Shown here: piece by piece, positions 53,980 to 64,000 of the stretch
How the letters are laid out: each line of letters opens with the position of its first letter
How positions within the stretch are numbered: position 1 is the first letter of the stretch
Assembly: GCF_000189635.1 (NCBI RefSeq)
Contig: NW_002476218.1
Coordinates: forward strand, 62,001-126,000
DNA from: Tetrahymena thermophila SB210
Taxonomy: Eukaryota > Ciliophora > Oligohymenophorea > Hymenostomatida > Tetrahymenidae
Length of the DNA stretch: 64,000 bases
Direction: 5' to 3'
Translations under genes and position numbers: made by a program
The notes under the pieces: model-generated
Told to the model about the DNA's origin: nothing
The model's database searches: none
The model's input: the letters and a program-made list of their open reading frames with translations, nothing else

Positions 53980-55297
53980 TTAATATGTCAACTAACTTAA
54001 GAATATAATTTTTAAAAATTCATAATTAACTTAAAAGCTACAACAAAATTCTAATTAATTCAGTATATCGCATAAATATTATACTTGGCCTTCAATATTT
54101 TTAGCCAATTTAACTGTTAAAGTTATTTATATTTTAAGTTAATGTTAGTTTTATTGTATTTTTTGCATTCATTTTTTGTTTTCACTATAAGTTTTTTAAT
54201 TAAGAATTCCTTTAATAACTTACAAAATAATTTAGAAAAAAATTTGGATTAATCATCAAGTAAGTTAATAAATATCATATTAAAATTCTGAGTAAAGTTA
54301 AATTCATTCTTAAATATACCATATTTTCTCAAATATCTACATCAACCCTTAGTTGATTTTTTTATTAAAAATGGGTACTATCAAATGGATCTTATTTTTC
54401 ATAAATTTTTAAATGTAAAATCAGATAATTGGAAGATTAATGGTATATTGATAATTCTAATGAAAAAAAAAATAGTTAGTTAATCTTTAAAAAACATAGA
54501 TATAATTAATGCATTTTATAATTAAAACACAAGAAATATTTAAAGAATGTAGCTACAAATTCAATCTAAATTAATTAATAGCCAAATAATCAGAAACTGC
54601 TTTAAAAATAGAAAATAATTAAATAGAAGCATAGAAAACTTTGGATAATATCTACTAAAAATATTATTAAATAGTATAAAATGAAAATATTTTATTTTAA
54701 GATACTTTACCTATTAAAAAATTACTAATGAGGACAACTATTCAAAAAAAAAAAATTTTTTTTTCAAATAATAGCTAATTTATTTACAAATTGGATAATT
54801 AGAATAATAAAAAACATCTTTTATTTTTTTAAATAATCTCAAGTATATTTATTAAATCTATTTTTAAAAATTAATTTTGAATGATACTTTATAATTTTAA
54901 CTTTATTTTTCATATTTTTTATTGATTCAATATTTTATAAATATTTTTCTCATTTTTTGAAATAAAAAATTAATTAAGATAAATAATTTAATAAAATTAA
55001 TTTAAAACTTTCTTCTCTTAGTTTTGCAACAATTAATACTTTAAATTTTTATATTTTATATCTTGAAAAGAATGTAAATATTCTCTCTTTTTTTAATGAA
55101 GCAAATAATATATATAAAATTATTTAAATTAATGTATTTTTGATTTAAAATCTTGTCTGAAAAATTATTCTTTTTTTAAAAGCAACCTAATAAATTAATA
55201 TATTTAAATAAATTTAAAGCCAAGATAACTTATGAATATTTTTTAAGAATAAAAAAATACGATAACATAAATTTAATAAAAAAAACTTTCAAATTAT
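53980..55297. other. Convergent intergenic, AT-rich
   Basis: About 1.3 kb between the CHIC/Erf4-like gene (+) and the P450 gene (-), 3' ends facing. Nothing recognisable. Confidence 0.6.
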
Positions 55298-56873
55298 TCA
55301 TTTAACTCTTTTTTTAAGTGAACAAGTGAGATGATCCTTTGTTTCGATTGTTGTTTTAATAATTATGTGATATTAAAAATTTTCTGGTATTTAAAACTTT
55401 TCATAAGTCCTCATAAAATAAATCATAATTGCTTTAATTTCCATCATAGCAAAGTATTATCCAATGCAATTTCTGGATCCTCCTGAGAAGGGAAGATATG
55501 AAAAGGGATTGATTTTTATTTTTTCCAATTATGCCTAGTCCAGCCATCTTTCTGGGTTAAATTCAAATGGATTTTCAAAGTATTTTTCATTGTAAAAATT
55601 ATAAATAAAAACACAATTAACATCAGTTCCTTTCTATATTTTGTATTTACCTATTTATAAAATTTAAAATAAGAATTTTTATGAAAATATTCAGTTTACC
55701 TAAATTATGATCTTAAAGTGCTGTCCTCTGAATTAAAAATGGAGAAGGTCCACAAACTCTTAATGATTCTTTAATAACAGCTTCAAGGTAATTATATTTT
55801 TTCATATTTTCTATATTTATTTCTTCATCTTTAAAGGAAAGAATTTCTTTTTCTAGCTTATTGTAAATATGATCATTTTTGCCTATGTAATACATCAAAT
55901 TTGCAACTAATCTGCTTACTGTGTCTTTGGCTGCAAAGTAGAAGTTTAATGTCAAAATTACAAGTTCATCAATTTCTTCTTCTGTTTTAAGCTAACCGTT
56001 TTTAAGCATAAGTGAAATAATACTTGTGTCTACATTTTATTTGCCATCATTCATTTAGTTTTTAGTTCTATCAATTACATCTAAAACTACCTTCTTTAGT
56101 AGATTCTTTATTTCTTAGCTTCCTTACTTGACTTTTTTGTCTGAGCCTCTAACTTAATTATTAAACAAATAGCCTCCCATCAAAACAGTTAAAGGATTTT
56201 TCATGTATGACATTAATTGATTTATATACTAGTTAATGCCAGCAGTTGGTTCCTACCCAAATAGAGTGTAATTGTTTATATCTGCTCCTAAAAAGCTCAT
56301 AAGGCCTACATCTCCTCCTATCTTCTCAACAGTCTGAAGGAAACAAACAGAATTTTAATCTTGCTATTCGAAGATTTTTTCAGTGACATTCAAGACTAAC
56401 TTAACTTAATCCTAAATCAGATTATAGTGAAAGGTGTTAGAAAGAAGTTTTCTTTTCGTTTTCCACTCCTCACCTTCTGAGAATACAACACCTTTGCCAA
56501 ATAATAAAATTGACATTTTTGTTGCAAATTCACTTTTTTGATAGTACTCTGTCTATTTTTGTAAAAACTCTCCTATTAAAGTTGCATCAAGCAGATAGAT
56601 AACAGGTGTAGAACCTAAATTAGCAACGAATCCATCCAAGTTTTGTTCTTTAATATTTTATGGCAAATGTTTTAAGGTATACATAGCATCTTTTTACTTG
56701 CCATTCATATCTTTAATCATCTAATATAGTAAGCCTAAAAATGGAACAAAGAACTTTTATTTCAAACCCTATTTTGTGTAAAAACTAATTCTATAGAGAG
56801 GTTAGATAAATGCCTTGAATAAAAGCAAAGCAATACCTATAAATGTTAAAGCAATCAGGATAGTTGTTATCAT
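55298..56873 (-). CDS. Cytochrome P450
   Basis: Heme-thiolate monooxygenase, 508 aa from two exons joined across a 49-base intron (55651-55699, phase checked). ATG at 56873; the N-terminus MITTILIALTFIGIALLLF is an uncleaved membrane anchor placing the enzyme on the ER face. Landmarks: the C-helix WKTKRKLLSNTFHYN, the I-helix LNFYFAAKDTVSRLVANLMY where A-x-D-T replaces the common A/G-G-x-D-T, the K-helix ExxR in KESLRVCGPSPFLI, the PERW motif in FNPERWLDQ, and the heme-binding loop PFSGGSRNCIGQ with the axial Cys. All are intact, so the enzyme should be active; substrate cannot be told. Overall it looks like the CYP4-related P450s known to be expanded in ciliates. Ends at TGA 55298-55300. A 5S rRNA gene lies about 0.4 kb upstream on the same strand. 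Confidence 0.95.
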
Positions 56874-57300
56874 TATTTATTTTTTATTTAATTTTTACTA
56901 TTAATAAATTAAAAATAAATTTCTCACAAAATTGTGTTTTTAAGACAAATGATAGGTTTTCTAAGTGTAAAAAATTAGTGAAAACTATTAAAATATGACA
57001 AAAATTATCCACATAATACCATATTATATCAGAATTGTTATTTTACTCAATTTTTTACAATTAATATTTCCATTCAAATTAATAAATATTTTTATTTACA
57101 CCAGATTGCCAGATCATTCAAAATATTTTTATTTAATCCCACATTAATCTATATTTCAATTGTTCTTATTTTTAGATTTTACAATTATTCAAAACAATAA
57201 GAGTTAAACTATTATCAGAAAATTTAAATTAAATAATAATAATCATTTTTCATAGAATTATTTCAATTAAATCCATTTTTTATCATCTAAAATAAAAAAA
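56874..57300. other. Spacer between P450 promoter and 5S genes
   Basis: P450 5' flank. The A-run at 57294-57300 is the T-stretch terminator of the first 5S gene on the minus strand. Confidence 0.6.
57294..57300 (-). terminator. Pol III T-run terminator of 5S copy 1
   Basis: Seven T on the minus strand immediately after the 5S 3' end. Confidence 0.8.
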
Positions 57301-57419
57301 GGTTGTCGACACTGGGACTTCCCAAGCGGTCCCCCACCTTAGTACTAACCCAGCCTTAAGGCGCTTAACTTCGGAGTTCGAATGGGATCCGGTGTTTTCA
57401 CCTTAGTATGGCCGACAAC
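57301..57419 (-). rRNA. 5S ribosomal RNA, copy 1
   Basis: 119 bases. The minus strand starts GUUGUCGGCCAUACUAAGG and ends GUGUCGACAACC, the ends pairing to form helix I. Inside are CCCAUUCGAACUCCGAAGUU and the loop/helix sequences of a standard eukaryotic 5S, including the box A/C internal promoter for RNA polymerase III. A run of seven T (A 57294-57300 on the plus strand) follows as terminator. Component of the large ribosomal subunit. Confidence 0.97.
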
Positions 57420-57532
57420 AAAATTATTAAAATGATGAAAAATATAAATTACTATGATAACAAATATATAAATCATTTAAAATGATTTAATTATCAATCA
57501 TAGCATTAAAAAAGATCATAATTTAAAAGTTC

Positions 57533-57538
57533 AAAAAA
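57533..57538 (-). terminator. Pol III T-run terminator of 5S copy 2
   Basis: Six T on the minus strand directly after the 5S 3' end. Confidence 0.8.
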
Positions 57539-57657
57539 GGTTGTCGACACTGGGACTTCCCAAGCGGTCCCCCACCTTAGTACTAACCCAGCCTTAAGGC
57601 GCTTAACTTCGGAGTTCGAATGGGATCCGGTGTTTTCACCTTAGTATGGCCGACAAC
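57539..57657 (-). rRNA. 5S ribosomal RNA, copy 2
   Basis: Identical to copy 1 over all 119 bases by eye, starting 238 bases away in the same orientation. The spacers share only a few bases next to the gene ends, so identity is confined to the transcribed part, which argues for selection or gene conversion. Followed on the minus strand by a T6 terminator (57533-57538). Confidence 0.97.
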
Positions 57658-57764
57658 AAAATTAATAATTTTGAAATTCATTTATATTTTAATTAATTAA
57701 TTTATTAATTAAATAATTTACTTAATTTTAAAAAAATAAAAATAAATCTATTATTATAACAAAA

Positions 57765-57778
57765 TCAAAAAAGGTTGT
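57765..57778 (-). pseudogene. Possible 3' remnant of a third 5S gene
   Basis: The 14 bases TCAAAAAAGGTTGT match exactly the terminator plus 3' end of 5S copy 2 (57532-57544), and the GG falls 234 bases from that of copy 2, close to the 238-base period of the pair. The rest of the 5S is absent. Could be chance, as the match is short and A-rich. Confidence 0.35.
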
Positions 57779-58944
57779 ATAAATGGTAATATAGATGGGA
57801 TTCAAAAAAAAAAAGTAAAAATATAAAATTGAGTAGTTATGATGCTTGTATTGTATTAAATTCAAAGACTTTCTTCTTATACTTATTATTTTAAATTAAG
57901 AATTTTTTATTAAAAAATATTAAACACAAAAATAAATTATTTATTTAAATTAAAAAAATAAATTAATTATTAATGTTGAAACTTAAATAAATATAATTTT
58001 AATAATAAATAAATAAATTTATTTTAAATTTAAGTGACAAAATAAATATAACTCCTTTAGCATAGCTAAAATATTATTTGATTAAAGATGATTTTTTATG
58101 CATATATTTATAAATGACAAAAATGCTTACATTTATTAAAAATATTACTTTTTTATTTTGAGAAAGAACATAGTCTTTAATAAAAGTAATTGATTAAAAA
58201 GATATTTTGGATATCTAAAATATAATGTAAATTTTTATAATTTATACATAGAAAGTTGAATGATGAAAATTATCATATATTAGTTGCAAAAAGATGAATA
58301 GTGACGTAATTTTAAGCATAGATAAAACATATAATTTTAAAACGCGCGTGAGAAAGATAATAAATAGGATAATTTATTGAATTCAAAAAAAAATTGATGC
58401 TTTTAACTAAAAACTGAATAATATATTTGTTATTATTATTATTATTATGTTGAAAGATTTGATAAATTAATTAAGTACATTCATTCATAATTTTCAAGAT
58501 AATAAATAAATAAATATCCTTTTAGAAAAAAAGATTGGCATATTATCTTTTAATTATTTTTGTTTTGTTTTTTTGCACTTTTTATCAAATCTTTTTTAAT
58601 TCGCACCTAATTTATTTTTTTTTGCTATAATTATTTCTACTATTGATGGTTATATCTTGTTTGCTTACTTGCTTGCCTAAAATATGTCTTCCTAATATGA
58701 GTACTACTTCTTTGTATTAGTTTGCTAGTTTCTTATTCGTTCTGGCTTAAATATAAACATTATGCTGAGAAGAATATGAGAGCAATTATGAAAATTTATT
58801 AGTGAAAGGAATAACTATGTAATAACTTGTATAGAATTTATGAATAAGTTTATTATTAATAATAGATTAATTTTTTTTATTTTAAGAGTTTATATATTAT
58901 TGTTGTTTGCTTCAAAGAAATAATCAGCCATTCATTCAGCTAAC
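57779..58944. other. Intergenic, AT-rich
   Basis: About 1.2 kb between the 5S cluster and the 3' end of the SAM synthetase gene. No coding or RNA feature recognised. Confidence 0.6.
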
Positions 58945-60135
58945 TCACAATTTCTTCTTGGCGTGGGAGAGATCCTTAGGAGTTTCCCAGGTGAAATCGG
59001 GATCGTTTCTACCGAAATGACCGCAGGAAGCAGTCTTTTTGTAGATGGGTCTCTTAAGGTTGAGTTCCTTGATGATCATACCAGGTCTCAAATCGAAGTT
59101 GTTGACAACAATTTCTTGGAGATCCAAATCAGTGTAGCCTTCAGCGGCAGTATCGTAAGAGTTGACGTAGATAGAAAGAGGCTTAGCAATACCAATACCA
59201 TAAGCAACTTGGACGAGAGCTCTCTTGCATAAACCGTTATGGACAAGAGATTTAGCAACCCATCTAGCAGCATAAGCAGCAGATCTATCGACCTTGGTGG
59301 GATCCTTACCAGAGAAAGCACCACCACCGTGACCACCCCAACCACCGTAGGTATCAACGATAATCTTTCTACCGGTTAAACCAGCATCACCACAAGGGCC
59401 ACCAACGGTGAAAGAACCAGAAGGATTAAGGTGATAGACAGTGTTGTCATCGAGGAAGTGAGCAGGAATGACAGCCTTAATAACGTGTTATTTAAGTTCT
59501 TCAGCAATCTTTTCATTGGAGATATCAGGAGAGTGTTATTGAGAGATAAGGATGGTGTGAACTCTGACGGGCTTGATTTGAGTACCGTTTTATTCATATT
59601 CAACAGTAACTTAAACCTTGGCATCGGGTCTCATCCAAGGGCAGGTATTGTCAATACGGACATCGTGGAGTTTTTCGATGAGCTTGTTGCACAATAAGTG
59701 AGTCAAGGGCATTAATTCTTCAGTTTCATCGGAGGCATAACCGATCATAAGACCTTAGTCACCAGCACCAACATCTTCGTCTATCTTTTCGACGTGGACG
59801 GCGTTAGCGATTTCTTTGGATTGTTGATCAAGAGCAACCATAATGACAGCATTCTTGTAGTCCAAACCCTTTTCAATATCATCATAACCAACTTCCTTGA
59901 TAGCTTGACGAACAATCTTTTCATAGACGATGTCTTAGCTGCTGGTAGTGATTTCACCAAAGACCATAAGTAAAGTGTTCTTGCAAGCAGATTCGCAAGC
60001 AACCTTAGCATCAGGGTCTTAAGTCAACAAAGCATCCAAAACAGAGTCAGATACGTAATCGCAGAGCTTGTCAGGATGACCAATAGAAACTGATTCAGAA
60101 GAGAACAAGAAGTGATTCTTTGGGAGTGAGTACAT
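58945..60135 (-). CDS. MAT: S-adenosylmethionine synthetase
   Basis: Makes S-adenosylmethionine from methionine and ATP, the cell's main methyl donor (cytosol). Intronless, 396 aa, ATG at 60135 ([20 protein letters not shown]) to TGA 58945-58947; length is normal for the family. Signature segments are intact: [17 protein letters not shown] near the N-terminus with the ATP-binding His and Asp, GAGDQGLMIGYA (methionine/ATP binding), the P-loop-like [20 protein letters not shown] followed by [22 protein letters not shown], and [16 protein letters not shown] and CGHFGR at the C-terminus. GC content and synonymous codon choice are clearly higher than in neighbouring genes, as expected of a highly expressed gene. 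Three long antisense frames over it are shadows of this biased composition. Confidence 0.98.
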
Positions 60136-63100
60136 TTTAGTTTATTTTTTAATTTATTTGCTAATTTGTTTAATTGAATTAATTAATTATTTATAAATTA
60201 AATTATTGATCTAAAAGCATTTCTATTTGAATAAAAAAAGTTTCCGACTAATTTTATCTTTCTATGCGATTAAATACATAAATCACACCGTCCAAATCCT
60301 AACTAATTTCTGGTTTATTTCTTTATCTTTGATTGGATAATATGAATGAATATTAATTATTTCTCACGTCATAAAAATTAACTTAACATTAAAGATCATA
60401 CAATAATAAAGTTAAAATTCACTTTAATTTGCTGTTATCAAACACACATTACAAAATAAATTGGATATCTATTTTCTAAGCAAAACAACCTTAACAAAAG
60501 GATTTTATTCATGTATTTAGGTTTTAAAAATTTTATCAAAAAAAAGGCAGATGCTTTTGTCTTCTCAGCAATAAAATTATTTCAATATTTTTAAATTAAT
60601 TATCAAACAAAAGTGGAATTTGTTAAAAAAGTTTCGATTTAGAATGCATAAAAAAAACATATCTTTTTTTTTTTGGTTTATTATGATTTTTTCCTTGCTT
60701 TACTTTATTAATGTTCAGGATTTATTCTGGATTTTTTCTAGAATTAAAAAATTTAATTATTCTTTTATTTATTAGTTCCAATAATTTTAAATCACTCAAG
60801 AAGATATTATAAATTTATACAAAATAAATAGCAATAAATTTAGATTAGCGTAGAAAATCTATTATTTAAAACCTTAAAATAATGCTTAAATAGGAATTTA
60901 GCTTATTTTCAATGTTTAAAATCATCTAACATAAAGAAATTAGATTATAAAATCCTAATCAAGAGAGTAAAAAAGAGTACTTGTTTTATTTACAATATTA
61001 TATCTTCTAGTGAAAAGATTTATTTGATCTAGTTTTTAAAGTTTGAAGTTAGAACATCGTAATAAGTAATAATTTTAAAATGCATCATAATATTTTATAG
61101 TACTCAATCGATCTATTAAATTTACTTATTTTATTTAAATTCAAATGTTATATCATACAACTATTACTATCGTAGTTTTTTCTACAAAAGATCTCTGTTT
61201 ATTCTAAAACCTATTAAATGTTAATAAATAATTATTCTATTATTTTTCCATTTATAAAAATAATATTTATTATTAGAAAAGCTAACTAAATACTACAAAT
61301 TTCCTTCAAAACTTACTTTTTAATATCTAAAAGTTGGTGATCTCAAAAACTAGTAAAAAAATAAAAGAATTATACGCTTAGTTAGCTACAGATTTATTTT
61401 TATTTAAGAAAATAATCTAGAGTGATAATAATCTATTATATACCATTTTAATAATTTTATTTATTATAAAAAATTGTTAAGATAAAAGCATGATGTTTAG
61501 TAGAAATAAGTAATTTTAAGTTGATAATAGATATACATAGATAAAAATCCTTAATATTTTGTATGATAACTAAGATAATAACTTATTCTATTTTTTTGAA
61601 GCGAGTAATAAGCAAGATTCTGAAAAATAATAGAAAAATTGTAAAAATAAGCCATATTTTAAAGCAATTATGATGATTTTACAAAATAAAACTATTAATC
61701 ATATAGAGTCAACAAGAAATATAATAAATAATTTAAAGTTGTTAACACATTTTCATTTTTGAGATCAATGGTATATTCAATATTATCATTAAGTGTATAT
61801 AACAAAGTGTATTAGTCATATAGCTTGCTAAAACTTAAAAATGGTTCTATAAATTTTGCGTGCTAATAAAAATTAAGAGGTTTAAACAAATAAATTGAAA
61901 TCATAAATACAAATTTATCTTATTAAGTAAAAGAAAAAAAATAGTAATAAGCATATCTTTTTCAACACTCTTTGAGGTAATTATACTTGTAATCAAATAA
62001 TCAAATTTTCTAATCTTCGATTAGAATAAAAAAAAGATAAATTTATACTCTCAGATTAAAATAAAAATTTAATTTGATATTCCTAATTTTCTTATATTAT
62101 TAAAGGCTTCTTTTAATACATCAATTTTTGGAAATTTTAGAAATTTCTTTTAAAAGCTGCAAGACAAACATATTTATCCTTACATTATCAATATAACCAT
62201 TTAGTTTTAAAAAATAAATCAATAAGTATGACTATTTTTAATTTCTTACTTGATATTCTATTTAAAGCATAAAAAAAGTTAAACTTTATTTTAATTTTTA
62301 TAAAAATAAATATTTGTTATTAATATTAACTTTTCTACTTATTAACTAAATAACAATATTTGACTTAAAAGCTACAAAAATAAAGATCAGTTTTTTTCCT
62401 TTATTTTTTCACTTAAACGTGCTAAATGATTAGTAAATTTTATTTAGGATTTTTATAATAAATTAATTAAAAATTTTAGAAATATGAAAATATTTTTTTA
62501 ATTTATTTGAAATAACAAACTCATATTTTTACATTATCTCTTTTTAATTTTTGAAATAATATATTTATTCTTTAAAATATCCAAAATGAATGACTAGCCT
62601 TTTCAAAAATAGAAAGTTAATTTTTATTTTAAATATATTTCAATATTAAAATATGTTTGTTAGACAGTAAAATAAATTTATAATTTTATTCTAAAAAATT
62701 AATTTGAAATATTAAGAAAAACATATTTTATTAGTAGTCAATAAAATAAGAAATTTTATATTTGAAAAAAATTTAACCAAAAATTTTTGAATTCTTAAAG
62801 TAATTTAATATTTATACTGGGTATATGTAGTTACTAATTATTTTTTCTTAAACTTAATTTTATTTTATAATAAAATAAATTAATTTTAGTTGATTACGAA
62901 TTTCAAAAATACTAGATATGTATGTATGTAAGTTCTTTTTTTTAATAAAATGTAACAAAATTTAACGAAAATGTGGATTTTATTAATTTTTCATCAATTA
63001 ATAAAAAACAACTTGAATAAAATAAATTTTATGAAAATAAAATTAGTAAAAAACCAAAGATGAAGATTCAAATAGCAAAAAATGAATGAGATATCAACTA

Positions 63101-63339
63101 TTTATTTTGAATAAATAAATAAATAAAAATGATTACTCATTTAATTATGTCTTGAAAATAATATATTTATTAGCAGAGAATAATAATAATAATTCAATAT
63201 TTTGATTTATTTCAACAGCTTTTTTATTTTATATTTATAAAAATTTACTTTGTTTTTTGTTAGATATATTTTAAATCAAAAATAATAATTATTACAAAAC
63301 CAAATAGTATTCTAAAAATAAGTTTAGTAAATAGTTGTT
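60136..63339. other. Intergenic, AT-rich
   Basis: About 3.2 kb divergent region between the SAM synthetase 5' end and the RING/B-box gene. Nothing recognisable on either strand; AAAT tetranucleotide runs near 63111-63125. Confidence 0.6.
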
Positions 63340-64000
63340 ATGGATTGCTTTGGCTGTCGATAATAGTTTAATGACAAAGAAAGATGTCCTCGTCTTTTAA
63401 TATAATGTGGACACACTTTGTGTGAAAGCTGCTTGTCTTAAAAACTCTAAAATAGAATAGTAACTTGTTTAGAATGTGGAACGATGAATTTTGCTGAGTC
63501 AATTAATCTTATGCCGAAAAATATTGCATTATTAAATGTAAAAAGATAAAATAATGTCACAGTAACTGTTTTAAAGAATTCACCAGCCTCAAGAAGGATA
63601 TAAAATGAAGAAGAATCCAATAAAGATGAAAATAATTGCACTAAACATTAAAAGAAATACGAAGGTAATATTTATTTAAAGCTGCATTTTTCTAGTTAGA
63701 ATTAATCAAATAACGTTTAAAGTTTTCTTTAATCTTTAATGAGAGCAACTAATAATTAAAAGATAAAGCTAAAAACAAATAAATATTTAAGCAATTAGCA
63801 TTTGATAAAATAAATAAATTAGCTAGCATTTAAAATGATTAAAGTTTTTAATAAAACCAGAAATGTATTTTCTTATTGGATTTTTTATTAAATTCTATTG
63901 AACAGATTATTAATTAATATTTTGGATATAAGAAAGCTTTTTGCATGAGTGATAAGGTACTGCTATGTATAAATTGTATACTTGAAGAGAACCACAAAAG
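63340..64000 (+). CDS. RING plus B-box zinc-finger protein, partial (runs off window)
   Basis: Starts MDCFGCRQQFNDKERCPRLL at 63340. The RING is C3HC4-like: C-x2-C near residue 3, then CGHTLCESCLQKLQ and CLECG. A charged linker follows (EEESNKDENN), then CTKHQKKYE, which starts a B-box type zinc finger. An intron from about 63665 to about 63906 interrupts it, and the next exon continues FCMSDKVLLCINCILEENHK, completing the C-x2-C...C-x2-D/C...H pattern. RING followed by B-box is the TRIM layout, so a ubiquitin ligase is inferred; a coiled coil should follow beyond 64000. The exact acceptor site is unclear, since the best AG (63902-63904) does not fit the donor phase. Confidence 0.72.

Noticed and set aside
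59088..60011. Several long antisense or off-frame Leu/Ser/Val-rich frames
   Set aside because: They overlap the unmistakable SAM synthetase gene and arise from its biased third-position composition.

Overview
The window looks like macronuclear chromosomal DNA of a ciliate, most likely a Tetrahymena species. In every recognisable protein gene TAA and TAG fall where homologues carry Gln or a polar residue, and only TGA ends the frame. Intergenic DNA is extremely AT-rich, introns are short AT-rich GT...AG tracts, and a 5S rRNA pair has strong GC content against this background. With the standard code nearly every gene looks shattered; read with TGA as the only stop they are long and intact.

Layout, left to right: a DEAH-box splicing helicase of the Prp22/DHX8 type (917-4792, +); coatomer gamma (5138-about 8744, -); mitochondrial ribosomal protein bS16m with a long C-terminal extension (9362-11728, +, 8 exons); an R-S-E class ADP-ribosyltransferase-like protein (12899-14338, +); a repeat-bearing gap; a PRA1-family membrane protein (16125-17369, -); a kinesin with conventional-type motor and coiled-coil stalk (18252-22839, -). 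A gene-poor stretch of about 6 kb follows, then a TPR plus RING-H2 protein (28965-30041, +). Next is a convergent pair of cyclic-nucleotide-binding genes: a soluble protein with two cNMP domains, one split by an acidic insert (31999-36592, +), and a CNG/EAG-like cation channel (37053-41550, -). Then an OGFr-domain protein (43138-44170, +) faces a truncated eEF2-like pseudo-GTPase (44514-46323, -). After two Q/N-rich proteins of unknown role (46951-about 49518 and 49837-50394, +) come a Cys-rich protein with YPPQQ repeats (51221-52042, +), a two-TM CHIC/Erf4-like protein (53398-53979, +), a cytochrome P450 (55298-56873, -), two 5S rRNA genes (-), S-adenosylmethionine synthetase (58945-60135, -), and the start of a RING + B-box protein running off the right edge (63340-64000, +).

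The genes are independent eukaryotic units, not an operon. Themes are housekeeping (splicing, COPI transport, mitochondrial translation, SAM supply, 5S rRNA), membrane traffic (coatomer, PRA1, CHIC/Erf4, kinesin), cyclic-nucleotide signalling (the tail-to-tail pair) and ubiquitin ligase-type zinc fingers. The most unusual item is the eEF2-like protein that has kept domains I and II but lost the P-loop lysine, the switch region, the DxxG motif and all of domains III-V. Boundaries given for multi-exon genes come from reading GT/AG sites and phase by eye; those checked by phase arithmetic are stated.
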